Shown here: piece after piece, positions 16,983 through 25,221 of the stretch
How the letters are laid out: each line of letters opens with the position of its first letter
How positions within the stretch are numbered: the stretch's first letter is position 1
Origin: UBA6022 sp049295575
Lineage (GTDB): Bacteria; Patescibacteriota; Saccharimonadia; Saccharimonadales; Saccharimonadaceae
DNA length: 64,000 nucleotides
NCBI GenBank assembly: GCA_049295575.1
Contig: JBAQQX010000002.1
Location: 124,001-188,000 of the forward strand
Direction of reading: 5' to 3'
Notes under the pieces: model-generated
Told to the model about the DNA's origin: nothing
The model's input: the letters and a program-made list of their open reading frames with translations, nothing else
The model's database searches: none
Made by a program: the position numbers and the translations under genes

Positions 16983-17033
16983 ATGAACCGAACCGCTCCA
17001 TCTTTCTTTCCAGTAATGCCGCTTGGCCGGTAA
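16983..17033 (+). CDS. Candidate 16-residue leader peptide before proS
   Basis: A 17-codon frame encodes MNRTAPSFFPVMPLGR and stop. It is preceded by AGGAGGG, one of the best Shine-Dalgarno sequences in the window. Three of its sixteen residues are Pro (CCA, CCA, CCG) and the next gene is prolyl-tRNA synthetase. A short G/C-rich stretch and TTTCTTTTT follow it. It could be an attenuation leader peptide sensing charged tRNA-Pro; this is inference from position and composition only. Confidence 0.35.
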   Translation: MNRTAPSFFPVMPLGR

Positions 17034-17084
17034 TTTCTTTTTATACCTACAGCTTTTAATTGACGTTAACACAAGGAATGTATT

Positions 17085-18329
17085 ATGCGCGTATCACAAC
17101 TATTTACAAAAACTAGCAAGACAGCTCCAGGAGATGAGGTAGCTAAAAACGCCCAGCTGCTCATTCGAGCAGGCTTTATCAATAAAGAAATGGCTGGCGT
17201 CTATGACTACTTGCCACTTGGCAAGATCGTCCTCAATAAGATCATCGATGTTATTCGCGAAGAGATGAACGGTGTCGGTGGTAGTGAGATCAGCCTTACC
17301 GCCCTACAGCAAAAAGACAGCTGGCAGGCTTCTGGCCGTTGGGATGATCAAGTTATGGACGTATGGTTCAAGACAAAACTAGCCAGCGGAAGCGAGCTTG
17401 GTCTGGCGCCGACACATGAAGAGCCTCTTACAAAGCTAATGAAGAACTTTATTAGCAGTTACAAGGACCTGCCAGTTTATCCGTACCAGTTCCAGATTAA
17501 GTTCCGCAATGAGCTACGAAGTAAGAGCGGACTGATGCGTGGCCGTGAATTCTGGATGAAGGATCTCTATAGCTTCAGTCGCACTCAAGAAGAGCATGAT
17601 GCCTTCTACGCTAAGATTAGTGAGGCATACGACCGTGTTTACAGTCGACTCGGACTTGGTGATATTACATATAAAACGTTTGCGAGTGGCGGTAGTTTCG
17701 CGAAGTATAGTCATGAGTTCCAGACGCTCAGCCCTGTCGGTGAGGATAAGATCTATGTCCACGAAGGTAAGAAGATTGCTATTAATGAAGAGGTCTATAA
17801 CGATGAGGTACTAGCTGATCTAGGTGTGAGCCGGGATGAGCTGATTGAGCGAACCGCCGTTGAGGTGGGGAATATCTTTACATTAGGTACGAAGTTTTCC
17901 GATGCTCTCGATCTAAACTATACCGACGAAGATGGCACGAGCAAGCGCGTAATCATGGGTAGCTATGGCATCGGTCCAAGCCGCGTCATGGGCTTAATCG
18001 CAGAGCACTTTAGCGACGAAAAAGGACTCGTGTGGCCTGAGAATATCGCACCTGCCAAGGTCTACTTGGTCCGAATCGGCGGCGACGCCGCAATCGCTCA
18101 TGCTGACGAATTATATAGCGAGCTGACTGCGAAGGGTATTGAGGTATTGTATGACGATCGCGATGAGCGACCTGGTAACAAGTTTGCCGATGCCGAGCTT
18201 ATGGGTATCCCATATCGTGTCACGGTCAGTGATCGTTTGATTGAGGCTAGCCAGTACGAGATGACCTCGAGAGTCACGGGCGAAACAAGCCTGTTGACAC
18301 GCGATGAGCTGCTTGATAAACTAAATTGA
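17085..18329 (+). CDS. proS: Prolyl-tRNA synthetase, short form without editing insertion
   Basis: The enzyme charges tRNA-Pro. Class II motif 2 and neighbours read LAPTHEEPLTKLMK and FRNELRSKSGLMRGREFWMKDLYSF, motif 3 is GSYGIGPSRVMG, and the C-terminal anticodon-binding domain has DDRDERPGNKFADAELMGIPYR. At 414 aa it lacks the roughly 180-residue editing domain of the E. coli-type enzyme and matches the short bacterial form. That suggests no cis-editing of Ala-tRNA-Pro. ACAAGGAATG precedes the ATG weakly. The 104-base upstream gap holds the candidate leader peptide. Confidence 0.96.
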   Translation: MRVSQLFTKTSKTAPGDEVAKNAQLLIRAGFINKEMAGVYDYLPLGKIVLNKIIDVIREEMNGVGGSEISLTALQQKDSWQASGRWDDQVMDVWFKTKLASGSELGLAPTHEEPLTKLMKNFISSYKDLPVYPYQFQIKFRNELRSKSGLMRGREFWMKDLYSFSRTQEEHDAFYAKISEAYDRVYSRLGLGDITYKTFASGGSFAKYSHEFQTLSPVGEDKIYVHEGKKIAINEEVYNDEVLADLGVSRDELIERTAVEVGNIFTLGTKFSDALDLNYTDEDGTSKRVIMGSYGIGPSRVMGLIAEHFSDEKGLVWPENIAPAKVYLVRIGGDAAIAHADELYSELTAKGIEVLYDDRDERPGNKFADAELMGIPYRVTVSDRLIEASQYEMTSRVTGETSLLTRDELLDKLN

Positions 18330-18330
18330 T

Positions 18331-18390
18331 TGTAAACATACTTGTGGGGGTTTACACTATATATAGCGTATCCGGTGCTGATAGTAGCAC
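18331..18390 (+). promoter_or_regulatory. greA promoter region with inverted repeat and leader hairpin
   Basis: Arms TGTAAAC (18331-18337) and GTTTACA (18350-18356) form an inverted repeat that overlaps the -10 candidate TACACT (18353-18358). In the leader, GGTGCT / AGCACC (18373-18390) makes a hairpin before the ribosome-binding site. Confidence 0.4.
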
Positions 18391-18420
18391 CATTTATAGA
18401 GAAATAAAGGAATAATAACT

Positions 18421-18876
18421 ATGAAAAAAACTTACCAGATTACAGATGAAGGTAAAAAAGAGCTTGAGCTTGAACTTGACGAGCTTAAAGGTCGTCGTGG
18501 CGAGATTGCCGAAAAGATTGCTAATGCCCGTGATTTCGGTGATTTAAGCGAAAATGCCGAATATGATAGCGCTCGTGAAGAGCAAGGTCTTGTTGAAAGC
18601 CGTATTGCTGAGATTGAAGACATCGTCATGAACGCCGAGATTATTAAAGCTGGAAGCAAGACTAAAATTACTCTTGGCTCTAAGGTAGAGCTTAAGACTG
18701 GCAAGCGTACTGTTCACTACAGTATCGTAGGTCCAGTTGAGGCTGATCCACTTGAAGGTAAGATCAGTAACGAATCACCAATCGGTGAGGCGCTGATGGG
18801 CAAGAAAGTTGGCGACAGCGTAACGATCACAACACCAAAAGGTGAGATGAGCTACGAAATCGTTAAGATTGGCTAG
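18421..18876 (+). CDS. greA: Transcription elongation factor GreA
   Basis: GreA enters the RNA polymerase secondary channel and triggers cleavage of backtracked RNA. The N-terminal coiled coil has LKGRRGEIAEKIANARDFGDLSENAEYDSAREEQ, including the acidic tip residues DFGDLSENAEY. The C-terminal FKBP-like domain ends SPIGEALMGKKVGDSVTITTPKG. The length of 151 aa is normal. AAAGGAATA precedes the ATG. The gene is monocistronic, with its own promoter and terminator. Confidence 0.97.
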   Translation: MKKTYQITDEGKKELELELDELKGRRGEIAEKIANARDFGDLSENAEYDSAREEQGLVESRIAEIEDIVMNAEIIKAGSKTKITLGSKVELKTGKRTVHYSIVGPVEADPLEGKISNESPIGEALMGKKVGDSVTITTPKGEMSYEIVKIG

Positions 18877-18893
18877 CCAATAGCAGTATGTAC

Positions 18894-18919
18894 AGCGTCG
18901 CCCTCAGGGGCGACGTTTT
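18894..18919 (+). terminator. Rho-independent terminator after greA
   Basis: The stem CGTCGCCC / GGGCGACG with a TCAG loop is followed by TTTTAC. The T run is short. Confidence 0.75.
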
Positions 18920-18932
18920 ACGTTGTGCATGA

Positions 18933-18938
18933 TATACT
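18933..18938 (+). promoter_or_regulatory. Extended -10 element of lysS
   Basis: TGA-TATACT lies nine bases before the lysS ATG at 18948. There is no Shine-Dalgarno, so the leader would be about three bases. Confidence 0.55.
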
Positions 18939-18947
18939 ATTACAGAT

Positions 18948-20459
18948 ATGGCAACACTCCAAGACTACCGAGATGAACGATTACGCAAACTAGCCGAACT
19001 AAAAGAGTTGGGCGTTAATCCATACCCAGCTGAGAGTCACCGTACGCATAATGCAGGCGAGGTAATCGCTAAGTTTGAGCAACTTGAAGGCCAGGTTGCA
19101 ACTGTGGCTGGCCGTGTTATGGGTATCCGCAAATTTGGTAAGCTCGCGTTTATTGTCCTGAAAGACTTTAGTGGCCAAGTGCAGCTTTTCTTGCGAGAAG
19201 GTGCTGTCTCAGAGCTTGATGCAGCTGGCGGAGTACTCGGTATGAAACAACTGCCACTTCTTGATACGGGTGACTTCATCGAGGCGACTGGTGAAATTAT
19301 TAAAACTCAGACTGGTGAAATTTCCATTGGCGTATCAAGCCTGCGTCTTCTCACAAAGTCACTTCGCCCGATGCCAACTGAGCTCACAAGCAAAGAAGAG
19401 CGCCTACGTCGTCGCTATGTTGATATGAATGTCAACCAAGAAGTACGCGATCGTTTTGTGCGTCGTTCAAAGTTTTGGCAGGCAACGCGCGATTATCTTA
19501 ATCAAAACGGCTTCCTTGAGGTAAATATTCCTGTTCTTGAGCATACTGCTGGTGGAGCCGACGCCAACCCATTCGTGACTCATATGGAGGCACTTGATCA
19601 GGACTTCTACCTTCGCATTAGTCACGAGCTTCCACTGAAGCGACTTTTAGTGGCTGGTTATGAGAAAGTATTTGATATTGGTGCACGCTTTAGGAATGAA
19701 AACTACAGCGATGAACATCTTCCGGAGCATATTGCTATGGAGTGGTACTGGGCGTATGCCGACTGGGAAAAGGGCATGGCGTTTACGCAACAAATGATTC
19801 GTACTATTGTCGATAAGACATGGGGAACACGACAGTTTACGCTCGCCGATGGCCAGCAGGTTGATTTTGGATCGGACGACACTGATTTTCCAAGAATTAG
19901 TTTCGTCGATGTTCTTCGTGAGCAATATGATATCAATGTATTCAATTCACCAATTGAAGCAATTGCGGCTAAGCTCAAAGAGCACGGGCTTGTTGTTGAG
20001 AAGCAGGATAACCGCCAGCGAAGTCTTGATAAACTATGGAAAAAGTACCGCAAGACACTTTCAGGCCCGGCGTTTCTTGTTGATATGCCTACGTTCATGC
20101 AGCCGCTTGCAAAGGTGCAGCCTAACAATCCTGAGTTGACCGAGCAGTTTAACTTGGTATTTGGTGGCAGTGAAATGTGTAAGGCGTTTTCAGAACTTAA
20201 TGACCCAGTAGATCAGTACAATAGATTCCTTGAGCAAGAGCAGCTTCGCCAGGCAGGGGATGATGAAGCTCAGATGATGGATATTGATTACGTCGAGGCG
20301 CTTGAGTATGCAATGCCGCCAGCCTGTGGACTTGGCTTCTCGGAGCGTATCTTCTGGTCACTTGAGGGTGTTACAGCCCGTGAAGGTGTGCCATTCCCGC
20401 AGCTTCGTACTGAATACGACAATACAACCCGCGAAATCTATCCAGACGTAAAATTGTAA
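18948..20459 (+). CDS. lysS: Lysyl-tRNA synthetase (class II)
   Basis: The enzyme charges tRNA-Lys. An OB-fold anticodon-binding domain (about residues 50-150, VAGRVMGIRKFGKLAFIVLKD) precedes the class II core. The core has motif 1 RRRYVDMNVN, motif 2 FDIGARFRNENYSDEHLPEH and motif 3 GCGLGFSERIFWSLEG (written ACGLGFSERIFW). At 503 aa it has the usual length. The likely transcript is almost leaderless. It is followed after nine bases by a membrane protein gene, probably in the same operon. Confidence 0.97.
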   Translation: MATLQDYRDERLRKLAELKELGVNPYPAESHRTHNAGEVIAKFEQLEGQVATVAGRVMGIRKFGKLAFIVLKDFSGQVQLFLREGAVSELDAAGGVLGMKQLPLLDTGDFIEATGEIIKTQTGEISIGVSSLRLLTKSLRPMPTELTSKEERLRRRYVDMNVNQEVRDRFVRRSKFWQATRDYLNQNGFLEVNIPVLEHTAGGADANPFVTHMEALDQDFYLRISHELPLKRLLVAGYEKVFDIGARFRNENYSDEHLPEHIAMEWYWAYADWEKGMAFTQQMIRTIVDKTWGTRQFTLADGQQVDFGSDDTDFPRISFVDVLREQYDINVFNSPIEAIAAKLKEHGLVVEKQDNRQRSLDKLWKKYRKTLSGPAFLVDMPTFMQPLAKVQPNNPELTEQFNLVFGGSEMCKAFSELNDPVDQYNRFLEQEQLRQAGDDEAQMMDIDYVEALEYAMPPACGLGFSERIFWSLEGVTAREGVPFPQLRTEYDNTTREIYPDVKL

Positions 20460-20468
20460 GGGGGATAT

Positions 20469-21248
20469 ATGACATATTTGAAGATGTTTCGAATCTTTTT
20501 AGTTGCGCTCGGTGCAACGTTATTAATCGTTGGCTTGAAGTTTGTTTTTCATCAACTGAATATTGAGATAATCGAGCAGACGTCACTGCATAACAGTGTT
20601 ATCTCGAGTGTCATCTTTGTTATTGGTTTCTTGCTGTCAGCCACGATTGCCGACTACAAGGAGAGTGAGAAGATCCCGGCTGAGTTTGCCTCGACCGTTG
20701 AGAATATGTACGAAGACGGGGAATCAATTCATGGAACGTATCCTAAATTTGATCTAGAGCTCTTTCGCAAGAACTTGATTGATATCCTTGGGTCTTTTCG
20801 TGATGGAACACGTGTTAATAGGGGAGGCGCTCGTCGTGAGATCAATGAACTTAACGAAACGTTTACTCAAATGGAAAAGGCTGGTGTACCGGCAAACTTT
20901 ATCGTGAAGCTAAAGCAGCAGCAGGCGCAGTTGCTACGTAGTCTGTTCCGCGTGAATTATATCCAGAAAATTAAGTTTATCCCGTCCGCCTTCATACTGG
21001 CTCGATCTATTGTCGTGCTTATTATCGTTGTTCTGCTTCTGACGAATATCGATCCATTCTATGGCGGGCTGGTGCTGACGGGCGCGATTAGCTTCATCTT
21101 GCTGTACATGATTATCCTCATTCAGATAGTGAGCATTCCATTTCACGAAAAAGGTCTAACACAGGACGATGTTAGTCTCTTCTTGCTTCGAGAGACGGCG
21201 GCATATCTAAAGTCGAGAGCGCCGGAAAAGCGGAAGAAGAAAAAGTAG
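20469..21248 (+). CDS. Four-helix membrane protein of unknown function
   Basis: I do not recognise this 259-aa protein with confidence. Helix pairs lie near residues 7-30, 44-62 and 175-195, 203-225. A cytoplasmic region of about 110 residues between them has an amphipathic, Gln-rich helix (VKLKQQQAQLLRSLFRVN). The tail is strongly basic (SRAPEKRKKKK). The 2+2 helix layout recalls bestrophin-like domain proteins, but no motif confirms it. It starts nine bases after lysS with AAGGGGGAT before the ATG, so it is probably co-transcribed with lysS. Confidence 0.65.
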   Translation: MTYLKMFRIFLVALGATLLIVGLKFVFHQLNIEIIEQTSLHNSVISSVIFVIGFLLSATIADYKESEKIPAEFASTVENMYEDGESIHGTYPKFDLELFRKNLIDILGSFRDGTRVNRGGARREINELNETFTQMEKAGVPANFIVKLKQQQAQLLRSLFRVNYIQKIKFIPSAFILARSIVVLIIVVLLLTNIDPFYGGLVLTGAISFILLYMIILIQIVSIPFHEKGLTQDDVSLFLLRETAAYLKSRAPEKRKKKK

Positions 21249-21270
21249 CGGTTCGGCCGCTACTTTTTTT
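21241..21270 (+). terminator. Rho-independent terminator of lysS operon
   Basis: An eleven-base stem AAAAGTAGCGG / CCGCTACTTTT overlaps the last codons of the membrane-protein gene and is followed by T residues. Confidence 0.9.
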
Positions 21271-21368
21271 GGTCAGACTTAGTTGGTACCATCGCGATAG
21301 AATAATCGATGGTTAGCATAACGATTAACCGGACGCGGATGATACACTAGAGTGAGTTAGGGAGAGTT

Positions 21369-22094
21369 ATGATTGAAGTAAAGCGAATTACAAAAACGTA
21401 CGGGAAGAAACAGAATGCCTTCAAAGCATTGGACGATATAAGTTTTACGATTCCAAATGGAGCCAGTGTGGCGATTGTCGGCAAATCTGGCAGTGGAAAG
21501 TCGACACTAATGCATGCGATGAGTGGACTCGATAGACCTGAGGCGGGTGAGGTTATTATCGACGGCGAGGACATCTTGAAGCTTAAGGCAAAGCATGTTG
21601 ATAAGTTCCGCGCGCAGAAAATTGGGTTTATTTTTCAAAGCTTCTTCGTTCAAGCAAACGAGTCAGTCAGTGATAACGTTAGCCTGCCACTTGAGATCGC
21701 GGATATGCCAAAGAATCTTCGTAAGCAGAAAATTGCCGCAGCGTTAGAAAGTGTAGAGCTGTCCGACAAAATTAGCAACAAGGCAAAGAATCTTTCAGGT
21801 GGTCAAAAACAGCGCCTCGCCGTAGCACGCGCTATCGTAAACGAACCCCAGATTATCTTTGCTGACGAGCCAACCGGTAATCTCGACAGTACAACCGGCC
21901 AAAAGATTGAGGATATGCTATTTGGCTACAACCGAAAGAACGGTGTGACGCTGATTATCGTGACTCATGATCCAGACCTTGCGAGTAAATGTGATATTCG
22001 GATTAATGTTAAAGATGGTCGGATTGAATCGATTCAACAGGATACTAAAAAACCAAAACTATCAGCCACACCGGCGAGAAAGGTACTCCAGTAG
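21369..22094 (+). CDS. ABC transporter ATP-binding protein (MacB/LolD type)
   Basis: This subunit hydrolyses ATP to drive a MacB-type mechanotransmission exporter. Walker A is GKSGSGKST (about residues 38-46), the Q-loop is FIFQSFFVQANESV, the signature LSGGQKQRLAVARAI and Walker B IIFADEPTGNLDS. The length of 241 aa is normal. The start has GGGAGAGTT upstream. The next gene, four bases downstream, encodes the cognate FtsX/MacB-type permease, so the two form a complete exporter. Its substrate is unknown; lipoproteins, peptides and antibiotics are all possible for this family. Confidence 0.93.
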   Translation: MIEVKRITKTYGKKQNAFKALDDISFTIPNGASVAIVGKSGSGKSTLMHAMSGLDRPEAGEVIIDGEDILKLKAKHVDKFRAQKIGFIFQSFFVQANESVSDNVSLPLEIADMPKNLRKQKIAAALESVELSDKISNKAKNLSGGQKQRLAVARAIVNEPQIIFADEPTGNLDSTTGQKIEDMLFGYNRKNGVTLIIVTHDPDLASKCDIRINVKDGRIESIQQDTKKPKLSATPARKVLQ

Positions 22095-22098
22095 ATAT

Positions 22099-23373
22099 AT
22101 GAAATTAACAGATACTATTCGTCGAGCAGGGCGTAGCTTGCGACAGGCAAAGGCTCGCACCCTACTGACAAGTCTTGCTATTGGTGTTGGTGCCTTTACG
22201 ATTACACTTAGTCTTGCTGCGGGTGCGGGGGGTCGTGCCTATGCTGAAAATATCGTCAGTAGCAATACGAATGTGCGTGAGCTTTATGTTCAACCGAAGC
22301 AAGAAAATCAGGCCGACCCAACCAAGCCAAAAGAGTATACCGATGCGCCGACAATCTCGTATGGTGGTGGATTTACGATGAAGACATTGCAGCAATCGGA
22401 TCTCGACACGCTGACGGCTATTGATGGTGTTGAGTCGGTGACGCCGATCTATAATGTAACGGCAAAATATGTAACTCGCGATGGGCAGAAGCGTTACCAG
22501 ACAGGCGTTGAGGCATTCTATGCAACGATTAAGCAGGAATATGCTGCGGGCAGTGGTCAGGGTATCGAGAATGACGGAGTGGTTATTCCTGATAGCTATC
22601 GTGAAGCGCTAGGATTTACGAGCGCAGAGCAGGCGATCGGTAAGACTATCGATGTTGTTATTGCCAGCACCATGTCTAGCGTTGAAGACAAAACCTTTGC
22701 ACTTAAGGTTGTTGGAGTCGCAAAGAAGTCAGCACTTGCTTCAGTCGGTGGTCCGAATGGGCTGCAAGCACATCGGGAGGTTGTTGCGCAGATGTATAAT
22801 CACAGTCAAAAGGGTACACCACTCGAAGGTGCGTTTATGGGCGCGACAGTACTAGCAACATCCGAGGATGGGGTTGAGTCTCTTAAGCAGGCTATTGCCG
22901 ATAAGGGGTACGTTGCTCAGACTGCTGAAGATTTGATGGGATTCATTTTCCAGTTTATTAATGTTTTGCAGGGGATTCTGATCGGATTCGGTGCTCTTGC
23001 AGTACTCACATCGATTTTCGGCATCATTAATACGCAGTACATTAGTGTACTTGAGCGTACACAGCAGATTGGTTTAATGAAGGCGCTCGGTATGCGACGT
23101 CGTGACGTTGGCCGCCTGTTCAAGTTTGAGGCTGCGTGGATTGGCTTCCTTGGTGGTGCTATTGGCTCTGGCTTGGCGCTGTTAGGTGGTACGATCGCTA
23201 ACCCATTAATTACGGAAGTACTTACTCTGGGCGATGTTCACTTGCTTATATTCGAGCCACTCGCAATCGTAGGCGTCGTTGCAGGCCTTATGGTTGTGTC
23301 TGTCGGAGCCGGTATTCTACCAGCCCGCAAGGCGTCTAAGCTTGATCCGATTGAAGCCCTCCGTACCGAATAG
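22099..23373 (+). CDS. ABC transporter permease, FtsX/MacB-type
   Basis: The protein has one N-terminal helix (about residues 22-44), a large extracytoplasmic MacB_PCD domain of about 230 residues, and three C-terminal helices. FtsX-domain features are seen in ERTQQIGLMKALGMRRRDVGRLFKFEAAWIG and in LPARKASKLDPIEALRTE at the end. The start is set at the ATG at 22099 because the frame extending further upstream runs inside the ATPase gene. It is 424 aa, partner of the preceding ATPase. Confidence 0.92.
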   Translation: MKLTDTIRRAGRSLRQAKARTLLTSLAIGVGAFTITLSLAAGAGGRAYAENIVSSNTNVRELYVQPKQENQADPTKPKEYTDAPTISYGGGFTMKTLQQSDLDTLTAIDGVESVTPIYNVTAKYVTRDGQKRYQTGVEAFYATIKQEYAAGSGQGIENDGVVIPDSYREALGFTSAEQAIGKTIDVVIASTMSSVEDKTFALKVVGVAKKSALASVGGPNGLQAHREVVAQMYNHSQKGTPLEGAFMGATVLATSEDGVESLKQAIADKGYVAQTAEDLMGFIFQFINVLQGILIGFGALAVLTSIFGIINTQYISVLERTQQIGLMKALGMRRRDVGRLFKFEAAWIGFLGGAIGSGLALLGGTIANPLITEVLTLGDVHLLIFEPLAIVGVVAGLMVVSVGAGILPARKASKLDPIEALRTE

Positions 23374-23408
23374 CTATAAAATCATGTCACAGCTCCTCCC
23401 GACAGTGG

Positions 23409-23414
23409 TACAAT
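23409..23414 (+). promoter_or_regulatory. Extended -10 element of serS, leaderless
   Basis: TGG-TACAAT lies exactly six bases before the ATG at 23421, so the first transcribed base is predicted to be the A of the start codon. Confidence 0.6.
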
Positions 23415-23420
23415 AGGCGT

Positions 23421-24719
23421 ATGTTAGATATCCGTTTTATCCGCGACAATGCCGAGGCTGTGCAAGAAAACACACGCTATAAAGGTTACGAAGTTAATAT
23501 TGATGAGCTGCTCCGTTGGGACGGCGTAAAGCGCAACCTGCAGCAGCAGGCAGATGAGCTGCGTGAAAAACGGAATCTTGTCTCGTCGCAGATGAAGGGT
23601 GGTCGTCCGACACCGGAACTTGTCGAAGAGGGTAAAGCTATTAAGGAATCCCTCGTGGCAGTCGAGGCCAACCTCAAAGAGGCTGACGAGGCCTTTACGA
23701 CGCTTCACAAGCTTGTGCCTAATATGGCGGCTAGTGATGTGCCAGTTGGAGCAACTGAAGATGAGAATGTTCTTGCGAAGATCGTGGGCGATAAGACTGA
23801 ATTTAGTTTTACTCCGCGTAACCATGCTGAAATTGCTGCGCAGCGTGACTGGATCGACAAAGAGCGTGCCGCAAAAGTAGCAGGTAGTCGCTTTGCGTAT
23901 ATCAAGGGTGATCTTGTGAAGTTGCAGTTCGGTATTATTCAATTCGTGCTTGATACAGTGACAAATGAGAGTACTTTGAAGGCTATTGCCGACAAAGCTC
24001 AGCTCGACGTGGCCATAAAGCCGTTCGTCCCAATCTTGCCACCACTTATGATTCGTACTGAACTTTACGACGCAATGGATCGTCTTGAGCCACGTGACGA
24101 TCGCTACAAGCTCGAGGGTGACGATCTGTGGCTACAGGGAAGCGCAGAACATGTACTTGGAAGTATGCACGCTGATGAGATCTTTGACGAAGCGCAATTG
24201 CCGCTGCGTTATATCGGATATGCAAGTAGCTTCCGTCGCGAGGCGGGCACTTACGGCAAGGACATGGAAGGCATTCTTCGTATGCACCAGTTTGATAAGT
24301 TAGAGATGGAGAGCTTTACTACTGGCGACGATGGACTCAAGGAACACCTTCTGTTCGTAGCAATCCAGGAGCACCTTCTTGCGACACTAGGACTCCCGTA
24401 CCAGGTGATTCAGAAATGTACAGCTGACATCGGTAAGCCAAATGCGCGCGGTATCGATATGGAAACATGGCTACCTGGCCAAGATAAGTATCGCGAGACG
24501 CACACCGCCGATTACATGACCGACTATCAGAGCCGCCGTCTTAAGACGCGTGTTCGCCGAGAGAGCGGTGAGTTGGAGTTGGTTCATACTAATGACGCAA
24601 CCGCTTTTGCGCTTGGTCGTATTATGATTGCGATTATCGAGAATGGCCAAGATGAACAGGGGAATGTGGCAATTCCAGCCGCTCTGCAGCCTTATCTTGG
24701 TGGCCGATCGGTGCTATAA
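23421..24719 (+). CDS. serS: Seryl-tRNA synthetase
   Basis: The enzyme charges tRNA-Ser. MLDIRFIRDNAEAVQENTRYKG and the following coiled-coil arm (about residues 25-105) bind the long variable arm of tRNA-Ser. The class II core shows FRREAGTYGKDMEGILRMHQFDKLEM (motif 2 region), DIGKPNARGIDMETWLPGQDKYRETHTAD, and motif 3 ALGRIMIAIIENGQ. The length of 432 aa is normal. It has a leaderless promoter. Its stop codon lies inside a TATAAT that probably serves hpf. Confidence 0.97.
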   Translation: MLDIRFIRDNAEAVQENTRYKGYEVNIDELLRWDGVKRNLQQQADELREKRNLVSSQMKGGRPTPELVEEGKAIKESLVAVEANLKEADEAFTTLHKLVPNMAASDVPVGATEDENVLAKIVGDKTEFSFTPRNHAEIAAQRDWIDKERAAKVAGSRFAYIKGDLVKLQFGIIQFVLDTVTNESTLKAIADKAQLDVAIKPFVPILPPLMIRTELYDAMDRLEPRDDRYKLEGDDLWLQGSAEHVLGSMHADEIFDEAQLPLRYIGYASSFRREAGTYGKDMEGILRMHQFDKLEMESFTTGDDGLKEHLLFVAIQEHLLATLGLPYQVIQKCTADIGKPNARGIDMETWLPGQDKYRETHTADYMTDYQSRRLKTRVRRESGELELVHTNDATAFALGRIMIAIIENGQDEQGNVAIPAALQPYLGGRSVL

Positions 24720-24755
24720 TAAAAGTACCAAACCTACAACAAACAGGAGGGTAGC

Positions 24756-25127
24756 ATGATTACACAAGTTGATATCACAGGCGTCAAATACGACATTGAT
24801 GACACTACAAAAAAATACGTTATCAAAAAAGTCGGACGACTGGATCGCTATCTCCCGCGCCACGCACGCAAGAGCGTTACGGCTGACGTAAAACTCAAGG
24901 AAGTAAACCAAGCTCATGGCAATAAGTATGAAGCTGAGATTATTTTAAACGTTCCTGATAAGATTTTAACGGCCAAGGATACGACCGTTAATATGTTAGC
25001 GGCTGTTGATATTGTCGAAGCGAAACTTGCTGCACAACTTCGAAAATATAAAGAGTCAACAATCTCTCATGTTGGACGTCGCGGTGTTATGGGTCGCTTC
25101 AAGCGCAGCTACGCCCGCGAACTCTAG
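24756..25127 (+). CDS. hpf: Ribosome hibernation promoting factor (short HPF/YfiA)
   Basis: HPF binds the decoding region of idle ribosomes. The beta-alpha fold is seen in ITGVKYDIDDTTKKYVIKKVGRLDRYLPRHARKSVTADVKLKEV, then YEAEIILNVPDKILTAKDTTVNMLAAVDIVEAKLAAQLRKYK. The length is 123 aa with no long C-terminal dimerisation domain, so it is a short form with a basic tail. CAGGAGGG precedes the ATG at good spacing, and TATAAT overlapping the serS stop is the likely promoter. Confidence 0.92.
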   Translation: MITQVDITGVKYDIDDTTKKYVIKKVGRLDRYLPRHARKSVTADVKLKEVNQAHGNKYEAEIILNVPDKILTAKDTTVNMLAAVDIVEAKLAAQLRKYKESTISHVGRRGVMGRFKRSYAREL

Positions 25128-25169
25128 TGTTTATCTGTTAACAGGCTTTTATCTCGCGAGCAAACAGCG

Positions 25170-25175
25170 TATAAT
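25170..25175 (+). promoter_or_regulatory. -10 element of secA
   Basis: TATAAT lies about 46 bases before the secA ATG. Unlike many genes here, secA would have a real leader. Confidence 0.5.
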
Positions 25176-25221
25176 ACGACATAGTATTTGACAGAAGTTT
25201 CAGAAGCGAGGGATTCTTAAT

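Noticed and set aside
23424..23942. 172-aa open frame opposite serS
   Set aside because: It is a shadow of the seryl-tRNA synthetase gene on the other strand.
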